64,000 nucleotides of DNA. It comes from Runella limosa DSM 17973 (GTDB taxonomy: Bacteria > Bacteroidota > Bacteroidia > Cytophagales > Spirosomataceae). Location of the stretch: positions 186,001-250,000 of the forward strand of contig NZ_KI519420.1 of assembly GCF_000482465.1 (NCBI RefSeq), given 5' to 3'. Both the position numbers and the translations under genes were made by a program. Below are positions 52,895 through 63,000 of this stretch, piece after piece. Under the pieces are notes generated by a model. It was not told the origin of the DNA, did no database searches, and saw only the letters and a list, made by a program, of their open reading frames with translations. The first letter of the stretch is position 1, and each line of letters starts with the position of its first letter.

Positions 52895-55717
52895 TTGAAA
52901 GGAATGGCAATTATTTTACCCCTTACACTATTATTTTTTTTTACTCGGCTGATAAACAGGTGTTTTATGGTACTCTGTTTATCAGCCGCTACTTTCTTCG
53001 TTGGCGCCCAAGCGCCAGTTGTACCACTTTTGAAGAACGATTCTGTCTCCCATTTCTTCATCAACAGCCTTCAACAACGCTATACCCAAAATCGTCAATG
53101 GGCGCTCAAAAATGCAAAAAAGAAGGGTTGGTTTACTAGCAAAAAATATGCCAACGGACGAATTTTGACTTTACAAGGAGTGGACGCAGTCGGCGAACCT
53201 GTCTATTATACCAGCCATAATGTCGTCGCTTCGATGGGAACACATACCACGGGGCTTTACGTTGGTGGAGCGCTTGGTGTGGACTTAAAAGGTGATTTGC
53301 CTGAGCTCGACGGACGTCTTTGTATTTGGGATGGCGGCTTGCCGCGATTGTCTCACGTCGAATTTGGAGGTAGAGTTCGCCTGAAAGACCAAAGTACGGT
53401 CTTGAGTGATCATGCCACGCATTTGTCAGGAACGATGGCTGCCGCAGGGGTCAATCCGCAGGTGAAAGGAATGGCCTACGGGGCAAAGTTGGACGTTTGG
53501 GACTATAACAATGATTTGGTAGAAATGGCGCAAGAAGCGCCCCGAATGCTCATTTCAAATCATGCTTATGGCCCTGTGGTGGGTTGGGTTTTTAACGAAA
53601 ATCGCCCAGGAACCAACCCCAACCTTAAATGGGAATGGTGGGGAAATACGTCAATTAGTGCAACAGAAGATTATCGTTTTGGGTTTTATGACGACAAAGC
53701 CCGCGATTTAGACCAACTGGCCGCAAACAGCCCCTATTATTTAATCGTAAAATCGGCCGATAACAAACATGCCGAAACGGGGCCACCTATTGGATCTCCC
53801 TATTTTTTGAGAAATACTAGCCAAACCAGTTTGCTAGAACGCAGCCGCAATGATGGCTATGACGCTATTCCGTCGGAAGCGAATGCTAAAAATATTTTAA
53901 CGGTGGGTGGAGCAGCTATTCAACTGCAAGGAACGACTATCACTGATTTTAAAGTGGCTGATTTTAGTGGCTGGGGGCCTACGGACGACGGGCGTATTAA
54001 ACCCGATTTGCTAGGGGTTGGGAGTAATATTATTTCTTCAATTGCCTCCTCAAATAATGCCTATGCGACCCTGTCGGGGACTTCTACCGCCAGCGCCAAT
54101 GTATCAGGGTCATTGATTTTGTTACAAGAGCTGTTTTATCGTCGTCGAAATTATTTTATGCGTTCGGCTACGTTGAAAGGCTTGGTACTTCACACTGCAA
54201 GTACCCCAAAAGGGAAAGTGGGGCCAAGTTATGAGTACGGATGGGGCTTGCTGAACGCCGAAAAAGCCGCGCAGGTAGTGCTTAATACGGTGAATCGACA
54301 CGTATTGTTGGAAAGTACGTTGAAACAAAATGAAACTTACCAACAAAAAGTCATCGCCGCAGGTACCGAACCGCTGGTAGTAACGCTTTCATGGACTGAC
54401 CCTGAAGGAACTGCGACGGGTATTACCACCCAAAATGTCGATAGTCCTTCGTTGAAATTAATCAATGATTTGGACGTTCGGCTGACCGACGAAACAGGAA
54501 CAACCTACTTCCCTTGGGTGCTCGATCCTACCAAGCCCACTCAGGCAGCCACGGGCGGAGACAACATTCGGGACAATGTGGAGCAGGTACTCATTCTGAC
54601 TCCTCCGACGGGGAAGGTTTATACCGTGACCGTACGGCATAAACGTACCTTGAAAAATAACGGACAACCCTACACCCTGATTATGAGCGGGGTAAAGCCG
54701 CAAGACTGTGCGGCAGCAGTGCAAATGCTGAAAGGACAAGACACGACTATTTGTAGTAGCAATAAAGTACAGCTGCAAGTGCAGGGTGACAACGCCATCA
54801 CTTATCAATGGCTGAAAGATGGAAATGTGATTGGCACCACCACCACGCCTTCGTACGAAATTACGCAAGCAGGAGTGTATAGTGTAAAAGCCATTGGGTA
54901 CCAGTGTTCGGCACAATCGAAAACAATATCGGTCGCCGTCACCAATGTCAATGCCAAAATAACCCCAGAAGGTACCGCCACTATTTGCGCGGGTACGCCT
55001 ATTTTACTGACTGCCAGTGCGGGTTCGGGGTATAGATATCAATGGCGTCGGGATGGAGAAAATATTGCTGGCGCAACCAGCTCGACCCTCAACCCTACCG
55101 AAGCAGGGAATTACAGTGTGGTGATTACGGCAGGGCGCTGTGTGGTCACAACCCCGTCCACCCAACTTGTTTCTTCGCTACAGCGTCCTGTAATTTCAAC
55201 CAATAGCGGGACAATTATTCCGCCGAGTGGAAGTATTCGTCTTACAACGAGTACAGGAGAAGGAATGACGTATCGCTGGTTTTTGAATGGTACGGTGATT
55301 CCTACCGCAACAGGGCCACGATTGGTTGCAACCCTCGCAGGAAAATATAGCGTAGAAATTACCCAGCGAGGATGTTCGATTGCGTCAAAAATACTTGAAC
55401 TCACCAACACCCAATACGCGCCCAATAGCCCGATTACGAACAGCCCACCCGAAATTTTAATCTTAAAAGAAAAGCTCTCGCTGTATCCAAATCCCGTGGT
55501 CGATGCGTTGACGGTGGCGTACGAATCGGACAATACGTACGATTTAACGGCCGAAATCATCACCAACGATGGCCGAACGCTCGCGCAAAAGCTTCTTTAT
55601 GACAATGGAAGCGTTTTCTTGAACCAGTTTGATGTATCAGAATTGCCTACTGGGCAGTATTTTATTCGGGTAAGCGACGGGCGACGGGTGATTGCAAAGC
55701 CTTTTATTAAGCACTAA
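52895..55717 (+). CDS. Secreted S8 subtilisin-like peptidase, tandem paralog, T9SS sorting domain
   Basis: The product has 940 residues from the first in-frame ATG (52895); ATG at 52967 would give 916. The triad is Asp in CIWDGGLP, first His in SDHATHLSGT, and Ser397 in SGTSTASAN, where the paralog and most subtilases have GTSMASP; the conserved Pro is Ala here. It lacks the GEVED domain but has two or more Ig-like repeats (YQWLKDGNVIG, YQWRRDGENIAG) and a T9SS domain (LSLYPNPVVDAL). It starts 14 nt after the paralog's stop, so co-transcription is likely. A perfect hairpin spans the signal peptide codons and the second ATG. Start choice is uncertain. Confidence 0.92.
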   Translation: MKGMAIILPLTLLFFFTRLINRCFMVLCLSAATFFVGAQAPVVPLLKNDSVSHFFINSLQQRYTQNRQWALKNAKKKGWFTSKKYANGRILTLQGVDAVGEPVYYTSHNVVASMGTHTTGLYVGGALGVDLKGDLPELDGRLCIWDGGLPRLSHVEFGGRVRLKDQSTVLSDHATHLSGTMAAAGVNPQVKGMAYGAKLDVWDYNNDLVEMAQEAPRMLISNHAYGPVVGWVFNENRPGTNPNLKWEWWGNTSISATEDYRFGFYDDKARDLDQLAANSPYYLIVKSADNKHAETGPPIGSPYFLRNTSQTSLLERSRNDGYDAIPSEANAKNILTVGGAAIQLQGTTITDFKVADFSGWGPTDDGRIKPDLLGVGSNIISSIASSNNAYATLSGTSTASANVSGSLILLQELFYRRRNYFMRSATLKGLVLHTASTPKGKVGPSYEYGWGLLNAEKAAQVVLNTVNRHVLLESTLKQNETYQQKVIAAGTEPLVVTLSWTDPEGTATGITTQNVDSPSLKLINDLDVRLTDETGTTYFPWVLDPTKPTQAATGGDNIRDNVEQVLILTPPTGKVYTVTVRHKRTLKNNGQPYTLIMSGVKPQDCAAAVQMLKGQDTTICSSNKVQLQVQGDNAITYQWLKDGNVIGTTTTPSYEITQAGVYSVKAIGYQCSAQSKTISVAVTNVNAKITPEGTATICAGTPILLTASAGSGYRYQWRRDGENIAGATSSTLNPTEAGNYSVVITAGRCVVTTPSTQLVSSLQRPVISTNSGTIIPPSGSIRLTTSTGEGMTYRWFLNGTVIPTATGPRLVATLAGKYSVEITQRGCSIASKILELTNTQYAPNSPITNSPPEILILKEKLSLYPNPVVDALTVAYESDNTYDLTAEIITNDGRTLAQKLLYDNGSVFLNQFDVSELPTGQYFIRVSDGRRVIAKPFIKH
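52946..52988 (+). other. Perfect 13-bp inverted repeat with an ATG in its loop
   Basis: CGGCTGATAAACA (52946-52958) is exactly complementary to TGTTTATCAGCCG (52976-52988). The 17-nt loop contains ATG at 52967, in frame with the subtilase. It lies after a run of T and could expose or hide the start codon. Confidence 0.7.
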
Positions 55718-55777
55718 CAACAACGCTGAACTTTGACAAAGAAAAGTTATGTTTGTCTTTGTAAAGTCGTTTTGTTT

Positions 55778-56767
55778 ATGCCTCTTTTGCGTACGCACAC
55801 CCACCAGCCTCCTCGGTGGCTTCCCAATGGCCACTATCAGAGCATATTTCCTGCCTTGTTTCGGAAAATTAAGCCGCCGTATCAGCGCGAACGTCTCACG
55901 ACGCTCGATGATGATTTTCTGGATATTGATTGGAGTTTTGCCCCCGCAACTTCGGCTGACGTTGCTTCAAAGCCGCCCTTGGTGATTCTTTCGCACGGAT
56001 TGGAGGGGAGCAGTACGCGTCAGTACATCACAGGAATGGTACGTTTATTGAACCATCATGGATACGATTGCTTGGCGTGGAACTACCGCAGTTGTAGCGG
56101 AGAAATCAATCGTCAGCTTCGGTTTTATCACAGTGGCGAAACATCGGATTTGGACTTTTTGGTGAAATACGCCATTGCCAAAGGCTATACTGAGATTTCG
56201 CTCATGGGCTTTAGTTTGGGAGGAAACGTAACGCTAAAGTACGCTGGCGAACGAGGAAAAACGTTGCCCAAGCAGATTCATAAAGTGGTGGTTTTTAGCG
56301 TGCCAATGGATTTGTTGGGCTGTAGCCGAAACATCGAAAAATCAGAAAACAAGGTTTATCTATGGCGTTTTTTGCAAACATTAAAGCCAAAAATTGAAGC
56401 CAAAGCTACCCAATATCCCGACCGTTTTGATGTTTCACAATGGGAGAAGGTAAAAACATTTTGGGATTTTGACCATATTTATACAGGGCCGCTTCATGGG
56501 TTTGCGGGAGCGGATGACTATTATCAGCGCTGTAGTTCTAAATATTTTGTCGATGGAATTGCGGTGCCAACCCTCATTGTAAATGCTGAAAATGATCCGT
56601 TGGTTCCTTACCAAAGTTTACCCATCAAGACGGTTTCGGATATGCCCAACGTATGGCTAGAGCTTACTGCACAAGGTGGGCATTGTGGGTTTCGACCCCG
56701 ACGATTTGACCAAAAAGGGGCTTATTGGTCGGAAGTAAGGGCACTAGATTTTTTACAAAAACCATGA
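55778..56767 (+). CDS. YheT family alpha/beta hydrolase
   Basis: From the ATG at 55778 (MPLLRTHTHQPPRWLPNGHY) the product has 329 residues; a longer frame from 55733 adds 15 residues that overlap a promoter-like sequence. HYQSIFPALFRK, the oxyanion segment VILSHGLEGSSTRQYITGM, the nucleophile motif GFSLGG and the C-terminal GGHCGF holding the catalytic His are characteristic of YheT/ABHD1-3 esterases. Its substrate is unknown; relatives cut lipid esters. Its stop codon overlaps the mobA start codon (ATGA), so the two are translationally coupled. Confidence 0.9.
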   Translation: MPLLRTHTHQPPRWLPNGHYQSIFPALFRKIKPPYQRERLTTLDDDFLDIDWSFAPATSADVASKPPLVILSHGLEGSSTRQYITGMVRLLNHHGYDCLAWNYRSCSGEINRQLRFYHSGETSDLDFLVKYAIAKGYTEISLMGFSLGGNVTLKYAGERGKTLPKQIHKVVVFSVPMDLLGCSRNIEKSENKVYLWRFLQTLKPKIEAKATQYPDRFDVSQWEKVKTFWDFDHIYTGPLHGFAGADDYYQRCSSKYFVDGIAVPTLIVNAENDPLVPYQSLPIKTVSDMPNVWLELTAQGGHCGFRPRRFDQKGAYWSEVRALDFLQKP

Positions 56768-57354
56768 ACGGGCTTATTCTGGTAGGAGGGCGTAGTACGC
56801 GCATGGGGGCTGACAAAAGCCAGCTTTCTTATCATGCGAAGCCTCAATGGAAATACCTGTTTGAACTAGTTTCTGATTTTGCCCCGACGTACCTATCATG
56901 TCGGAAAGAGCAACAACACTTGTTTGGAGATACACCACTTTTATTAGATTCATTCGAGGTCGGGCCAATGGGGGGGATCGCCAGTGCTTTTTTTGCGCAA
57001 CCTGCAAATTCGTGGCTGGTGGTGGCCTGCGATATGCCTTTTGTCAACCAAAGAACATTGGAATACTTGGTGGCACATCGGGAGGCGCACTTGCCTGCCA
57101 CTGTTTTTAGACATCCTTCCACGGGGTTTTTAGAACCTTTGGTGGGGATTTGGGAGCCAACGTCCGAAAAGTGGTTGAGAGAAACAATGGCTGAGGGAGA
57201 GTTTTCTCCTACCAAACTGTTGCGAAAGATGGACATCCAAGGGCTTGCTTGTCCCGACGAACGCTGGCTACAAAATATCAATACGCCCGATGATTGTGAG
57301 AAAGTCAAAACGGCTTTTCATATTTATCAAAAATCAAATCAAAACGGTCGTTGA
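56764..57354 (+). CDS. mobA: Molybdenum cofactor guanylyltransferase MobA
   Basis: From the ATG at 56764 the product has 196 residues. The nucleotide-binding signature is LVGGRSTRMGADKSQL, then VGPMGGIASAF and VACDMPFV with the metal-binding Asp, all typical of MobA. It transfers GMP from GTP to molybdopterin, giving MGD for DMSO-reductase-type enzymes such as the one at 46692-48800. The start overlaps the upstream stop (ATGA). The 3' end overlaps the convergent hydrolase by 50 nt. No other moa, mog or moe genes are in the window. Confidence 0.93.
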   Translation: MNGLILVGGRSTRMGADKSQLSYHAKPQWKYLFELVSDFAPTYLSCRKEQQHLFGDTPLLLDSFEVGPMGGIASAFFAQPANSWLVVACDMPFVNQRTLEYLVAHREAHLPATVFRHPSTGFLEPLVGIWEPTSEKWLRETMAEGEFSPTKLLRKMDIQGLACPDERWLQNINTPDDCEKVKTAFHIYQKSNQNGR

Positions 57355-58156
57355 GAATGTCATCTAAATGGCGATGATAATCTGGGAAATCAGGGAGATT
57401 GTTGTGACCTCCGCCGTAAATCGGAATAAGACGGGCCGATTGGGGAATGAGGTTCATCAGGCGCACGCTCGAACGAAAAGGAATGAGAAGATCTTTTGTA
57501 CCGTGAATAATGTAAATGGGGCATTTGACGTAACGAATCCAGACATCGGTACGAATTGAAAATTTGAGAATATAAGAGACGGGTAAAAAAGGCAAAAAGC
57601 GGGTAGTGAGGCGCGTAAAACTGTAGTAAGGAGCGTCTAAAATAAGCATTTTCGGGTGATTGGCCGAGGCTAGTTTTGTGGCAAAACCCGACCCCAATGA
57701 GCGTCCATAAATGATGATTTTCTCTTCGGAATAACCGTATTTGGAGCGCATTTTATTGTAGATGTGCTGCGCATCGTTTTTGAGACCTTCTTCCGTTTGT
57801 TTTCCAGTACTTTTTCCAAAGCCACGGTAATCAATCATCAGTACGTCGTAGCCGTGTTGGGTAAAATCTTTGGCGTATTTTGACCAGCCTTTGATGCTTC
57901 GGGTATTGCCATGAAAATAGACTACGAGCCCTCGGGAAATGTCGTCTTGGTAAAAGCGAAGTGCGTTAATACGGACGTTGGGTTCAGGTTCAAAAAATAG
58001 TTCCTCAAACGAGTCTTCGTAATTATAAATAAAATCTTGCGGGAGTTTTTCGGGTTTAAAGATAAATTTGTGTTGAATAAAGTACGCCAATAAGCACAAA
58101 ACGAGGTAAATGGCTCCAATCCAAATCAATCGTTCGGTAGTAAAAAAATCAAGCAT
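57305..58156 (-). CDS. Membrane-anchored alpha/beta hydrolase (BEM46/ABHD17-like)
   Basis: From the ATG at 58156 (MLDFFTTERLIWIG) the product has 283 residues; a longer frame from 58225 would reach within five bases of the divergent xylulokinase start and is less likely. One N-terminal membrane helix (IGAIYLVLCLLAYFI) is followed by an alpha/beta-hydrolase domain with VVYFHGNTRSIKGW, DYRGFGKSTG, the nucleophile motif GRSLGS, the acid in HGTKD and the His in GGGHNNLPD. It probably acts at the inner membrane, facing the periplasm or cytoplasm; the substrate is unknown. Its stop lies inside mobA. Confidence 0.9.
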   Translation of the reverse strand: MLDFFTTERLIWIGAIYLVLCLLAYFIQHKFIFKPEKLPQDFIYNYEDSFEELFFEPEPNVRINALRFYQDDISRGLVVYFHGNTRSIKGWSKYAKDFTQHGYDVLMIDYRGFGKSTGKQTEEGLKNDAQHIYNKMRSKYGYSEEKIIIYGRSLGSGFATKLASANHPKMLILDAPYYSFTRLTTRFLPFLPVSYILKFSIRTDVWIRYVKCPIYIIHGTKDLLIPFRSSVRLMNLIPQSARLIPIYGGGHNNLPDFPDYHRHLDDILNDRFDLIFDKYEKPF

Positions 58157-58229
58157 TTGTTTTGGATAATTTTTTCTACGAAAATAACAACTTTTTCCTT
58201 TATCGTAAACATCAAAATCAAACATATCA

Positions 58230-59714
58230 GTGAAATATCTTTTAGGCTATGACGTAGGCAGCTCGTCGGTAAAAGTTGCTTTATTGGACATTGAAACGGG
58301 AAAAGCGGTAGCCACTGCCACGTCTCCTGACCAAGAAATGGGGATGATTGCCCACCGTGCGGGCTGGGCAGAGCAGCATCCCGATAGCTGGTGGCAAGAA
58401 GCCGTAAACGCCACGCACAAACTCAAAAACAAATACAGCTTTTCGGCCGATTTGGTCGCAGGAATTGGTATTTCGTACCAAATGCACGGTTTGGTGGTGG
58501 TCGATAAAGACCTGCGCCCGTTGCGTCCATCAATCATTTGGTGCGATAGCCGTGCCGTTGAAATTGGAAACAAAGCATTTGCTGATATGGGAAGCGATGC
58601 TTGTTTGGGGCATTTGCTAAACTCTCCAGGAAACTTCACGGCGTCGAAACTTAAATGGGTAAAAGACAACGAACCTGATATTTATGCACAAATTCGGCAT
58701 TTTATGCTGCCAGGCGACTACCTAGCACTTCGGATGTCGGGTACGCCTCAAACGACCGTTTCGGGATTATCAGAAGGAATTTTTTGGGATTTTGCCGAGC
58801 AGAAAGTATCGCAAGCATTGCTGGATTATTACGGATTTGACAATTCATTTATTCCCGAAATCGTCGGGACGTTTGCTCCTCAAAGCCAACTTTCGGCATC
58901 GGCGGCGGCAGAATTAGGCTTAAAAGCAGGCATCCCGATTGCCTACCGCGCAGGGGATCAACCCAACAACGCTTTTTCACTTAATGTACTCAACCCAGGC
59001 GAAGTGGCCACTACGGCAGGAACGTCGGGGGTAGTGTATGGTATCAATGCCCAACCTACGGCTGATCCACTTTCGAGGGTAAATAGCTTTGCCCACGTCA
59101 ACAGTACACCAGAAGCCCAACGCAACGGGGTATTGTTGTGCGTCAACGGAACGGGAATTTTGAACAGTTGGGTGCGCCGTTTTGCGGGAGGACTTGGGTA
59201 TGATGAAATGAATCAGCTGGCAGCCCAAACACCTATCGGAGCCGAGGGACTGACGTTTTTGCCATTTGGAAACGGAGCAGAACGCGTGCTAGAAAACCGA
59301 TTGGTAGGAGGTCATTTGCAAGGGCTAAACTTCAATACCCATTCGTCGGCGCACGTTTTCCGCGCCGCTCAAGAAGGAATCGTCTTTGCTCTTAATTACG
59401 GATTACAAGTAATGAGCCAAATGGGCGTAGAAACCCAGACAGTCCGGGCGGGTCATGCCAACTTGTTTTTGAGTCCACTTTTCCGCGAAGCCTTTGCCAA
59501 TACAACAGGTGCTACCATCGAATTGTACGACACCGACGGAGCGCAAGGAGCGGCGCGTGCGGCAGGAATTGGTGTTGGAGTTTATGACGTAAAATCGGCT
59601 TTTGAAGGTTTAAATCAAATCGCAACTTTTGAGCCAAACGAGGCACTTCGCGCAGTCTATGCAGAAAATTATGTCCGTTGGGAGCAAGCGCTGAATAAAG
59701 CATTGGGAGAATAA
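58230..59714 (+). CDS. xylB: Xylulokinase (FGGY family carbohydrate kinase)
   Basis: The product has 494 residues and starts with GTG at 58230; no in-frame ATG lies upstream before a stop. YLLGYDVGSSSVKVALLD is the first phosphate-binding motif, DQEMGMIAHRAGWAEQHPDSW is typical of xylulokinases, with the substrate Asp in RAGDQPNNAFSLNV and the ATP site in TTAGTSGVVYG. It phosphorylates D-xylulose to xylulose 5-phosphate for the pentose phosphate pathway. xylA is not in the window. Another FGGY sugar substrate cannot be excluded. Confidence 0.93.
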   Translation: MKYLLGYDVGSSSVKVALLDIETGKAVATATSPDQEMGMIAHRAGWAEQHPDSWWQEAVNATHKLKNKYSFSADLVAGIGISYQMHGLVVVDKDLRPLRPSIIWCDSRAVEIGNKAFADMGSDACLGHLLNSPGNFTASKLKWVKDNEPDIYAQIRHFMLPGDYLALRMSGTPQTTVSGLSEGIFWDFAEQKVSQALLDYYGFDNSFIPEIVGTFAPQSQLSASAAAELGLKAGIPIAYRAGDQPNNAFSLNVLNPGEVATTAGTSGVVYGINAQPTADPLSRVNSFAHVNSTPEAQRNGVLLCVNGTGILNSWVRRFAGGLGYDEMNQLAAQTPIGAEGLTFLPFGNGAERVLENRLVGGHLQGLNFNTHSSAHVFRAAQEGIVFALNYGLQVMSQMGVETQTVRAGHANLFLSPLFREAFANTTGATIELYDTDGAQGAARAAGIGVGVYDVKSAFEGLNQIATFEPNEALRAVYAENYVRWEQALNKALGE

Positions 59715-59797
59715 ATCGCAAAAGGAGAAGGGCGTCGAACGTTTTTTTGCCTAAATTGCGGCGATATTTTTCTTCAACCACTCAAACATTGATTTCA

Positions 59798-59971
59798 ATG
59801 GAAGCACATAAGGAACAACAAGTTGGTCCAGGCGTATTGATTACATTCTATGTTTTGATTGTAGTATTGTTGTTTACTTTTGGTGACGTATTGACGGGTA
59901 TTGTTGGTACACTCATCCAAAGTGCAGTTTTTGCAGGATACTATAATAGCCTTCACAAAAGCATTGAATAG
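59798..59971 (+). CDS. Small membrane protein, 57 residues
   Basis: From the ATG at 59798 (MEAHKEQQVGPGVLITFYVL) the frame has 57 residues; the longer frame from 59747 adds an ill-fitting 17 residues. There is one clear hydrophobic helix (GVLITFYVLIVVLLFTF) and a second weaker one (LTGIVGTLIQSAVFAGYY). It is followed by a strong terminator. I do not recognise a family. It could be a small regulator of a membrane complex; it lies next to secDF but converges with it, so no operon link exists. Confidence 0.65.
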   Translation: MEAHKEQQVGPGVLITFYVLIVVLLFTFGDVLTGIVGTLIQSAVFAGYYNSLHKSIE

Positions 59972-59981
59972 CTAAAATCAA

Positions 59982-60025
59982 CCAAACAAAAAACGGAAGG
60001 CATTTGCCTTCCGTTTTTTGTTTGG
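59982..60025. terminator. Bidirectional terminator between the small membrane protein gene and secDF
   Basis: A 20-bp perfect stem (59982-60001 with 60006-60025) around ATTT contains A and T runs in its arms, so it can end both converging transcripts. Confidence 0.9.
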
Positions 60026-60041
60026 GGACGAATGATATCCC

Positions 60042-63000
60042 TTATTTTTTCAAAGAAGGCTTAATCAAAGGAGCCTTTTTCTCTTTTTTAGGTTTTTCTT
60101 GTTGCTCATCGTCTTGCGGAGCTTCCAATTCACCTACGCCATCTGGAAAATCAGAGATAAGGCGAGCTGGGGCTGCTTTTGTTGGATCAGCAGGAAGGCT
60201 ATCTTCTTTTGCTTGCGCTTGTGTAAGCGAGTCAACCACGATAGGAGTTGCCACAAACAACGAAGAGTAGGTACCTACGATAACCCCAAGAAGCATCGCA
60301 AACGAGAATCCACGAATTACCTCACCCCCAAAGAAGAACAATACGATAAGTACAAACATCGTCGAAAGACCCGTTACGGCCGTACGGCTGAGGGTACTAT
60401 TCAAGGCGTTGTTGATAATCGTCGGAATGCTTTCTTTCTTATTACGGTTGTCGCGGAGGTATTCACGAACGCGGTCAAAGACCACGACCGTATCGTTCAT
60501 TGAATAACCCATAATCGTCAGTACGGCTCCCACAAACGCTTGGTCAACATCCAATGAGAATGGCAATAAGCCGTTAAACATAGAGAATACCGCCAAGATA
60601 ATGAGTACGTCGTGGAACAAGGCGACTATCGCCCCCCAAACGAAGGCAATTCGGCGGAATCGTAAATAAATATAAGCCGACACCACCAAAACGGCTAGCA
60701 AGAGCGATTTTAACGAAGTCATAATCAGGTCAAACGCAATCGTCGGCCCTACTTTCTGTGAACTTTGAATGGTTGCTTTGTTGTCACCAAGTTTGCTTAA
60801 TCCCTCGTTCAATTTTGCTTGAGCTTGCTTGTCCGAATCAGGTGTTGTTGCATCTGCCAAGAAGCTAGTCGTAATTTTTACTTGTTGGTTGGCACCGATA
60901 CCCGCTCCCCCGAATGTTTTCACCTCTGGAGCCGCCTCGAATGGTGCTGTAAGTGCTTCACGAACTTCGGTAGTATTTACTTCTTTTTCAAAACGAACTA
61001 CGTAGCTACGTCCACCTTTGAAGTCAACACCAAGACCGAAGCCCTTGAAAATTACTGAAATAATACCAAGACCAATGATTGTCGAAGAAATGATATAGTA
61101 CATACGACGACGAGAAACGAAGTCGAAATCTGCATCTTTGAAAAGGTTTTGTGACCAGCTGGCGTAGAACTCAATCTTACGTCCTTTGGCTGTCCACCAC
61201 TCCAATAGCAACCGAGATACAAACAAAGCTGCAAACAACGATGTAACGATACCGATAACGAGCGTAGTTGCAAAGCCAAGAATCAAACCAGTTCCTAAGA
61301 AGAACAAGATGATACCAGTCAACAAGGTAGTTACGTTTGAGTCAAGGATAGAAGAAAGAGAGTTTTTGAAACCGTCCGAAATGGCAAGTTTCAAATCTTT
61401 CCCTGCGGCTAATTCTTCCTTAATACGTTCAAAAACAAGTACGTTGGCATCCACCGCCATACCGATGGTCAATATGATACCCGCAATACCAGGCAAAGTC
61501 AATACTGCACCCAATGAAGCCATGATACCCATCAAGAAGAAAAGGTTGATAAACAAGGCTACGTCGGCAATCATACCTGCTTTGTTGTAGTAGATTACCA
61601 TGAAGATAAGTACCACCAACAAACCAACCAATGAAGAAATAATACCTGCATTGATAGACTCAGAACCAAGGGTCGCACCCACGATAGCTTCTTCAACAAT
61701 CGTCGTTGGAGCTGGCAATTTACCTGCTTTCAACACGTTGGACATATCCTTGGTTTCTTCTACCGTAAAGCTTCCTGTGATGCTTGAGTTTCCGTTCGGG
61801 ATTTCGTTTTGTACGTTAGGGGCGGTATAAACAAAACCATCGAGGATGATTGCTACTTGGCGACCTACGTTTGCAGCAGTAAGGTTTTTCCATTTACGGG
61901 CACCTTCGGCATTCATACGCATCGTTACTTCTGGGCGGCCACGGTCATCGTAGTCATTTCCTGCGTCCACAATCACATCTCCTTCAAGTGGTGCTTTACC
62001 GCCTGATTTTTTGATGAAATAAACACCAATAATTTCGTTACGCTTATCAAGTGTTTCTACACCTTTACGGTTCCACATAACTATTAAGTCCGATGGGAAC
62101 ATGGCCTTTACTTCTGGGCGAGCCAAAATTTCGTTAGCACGAGCAGTATCTTTGGCATATACGCCTAGTTCGCCTTGTGAAATAGGCACAAACAAGCTCG
62201 CCAAACCAGTTTGGTTGGCCGTCGTATCTGTTTTGGTCGTATCCGTTTTGGCACCAGTGGCTAACTTAGAAGCAAGGTCAGATGCTTTGCTAGTGTCAGC
62301 AGCAGCAGAACCTTTGGTAGCAATCTTTTTCTCCAAATCCAACTGCGTCAAGTAAGCGCCGAGTGAATTAAGGGCAGGAGAAATTTCGTTAAGTGTATAT
62401 ACTTCGCAGAATTCCAATTTGGCAGAACCAGTCAAAAGGCGACGCACACGCTCAGGATCATCTACCCCAGGCAACTCAATCAAGATACGGCCTGTTCCTG
62501 GCAAACGCTGAATGTTCGGGTTAGCAACCCCAAATTTGTCCACCCGTTGTTGGATGATTTGGAACGCACGGCTAGTAGCACCATCCACTTCTGTTTTTAA
62601 GAAGGCGGTTACCTCTCTGTCAGAAGAAGTACTATTGATTTTACCACGGTTGGTACTGTTCGCAAAAATTTGTGCCAATGAAGTTGAAGGCGCCAAACGC
62701 TTAAATTCAGTTACAAACAAATCAACGAAGTTAGATTGGCTTGATTTCTGTGCTTCAACGGCTTTTTTCAAGGCTTCAGTTACTTGGCTGTTGCGGGCAT
62801 TGCTGCCTGCCAAGCCTTTCATAATATCGGTAGGAGCTACTTCCAATACTACGTGCATACCGCCTTGAAGGTCAAGACCTAAGCCAAGTTCGCGTTGGGT
62901 TACATCTTGATACGTAGAACCCAAATAAACAGGTTCGCGGCGAAGAGAATCTAAATAGCGTTCTTTTTTCTTGGTGTCAACAACACCGTCCTTGCCTCTA

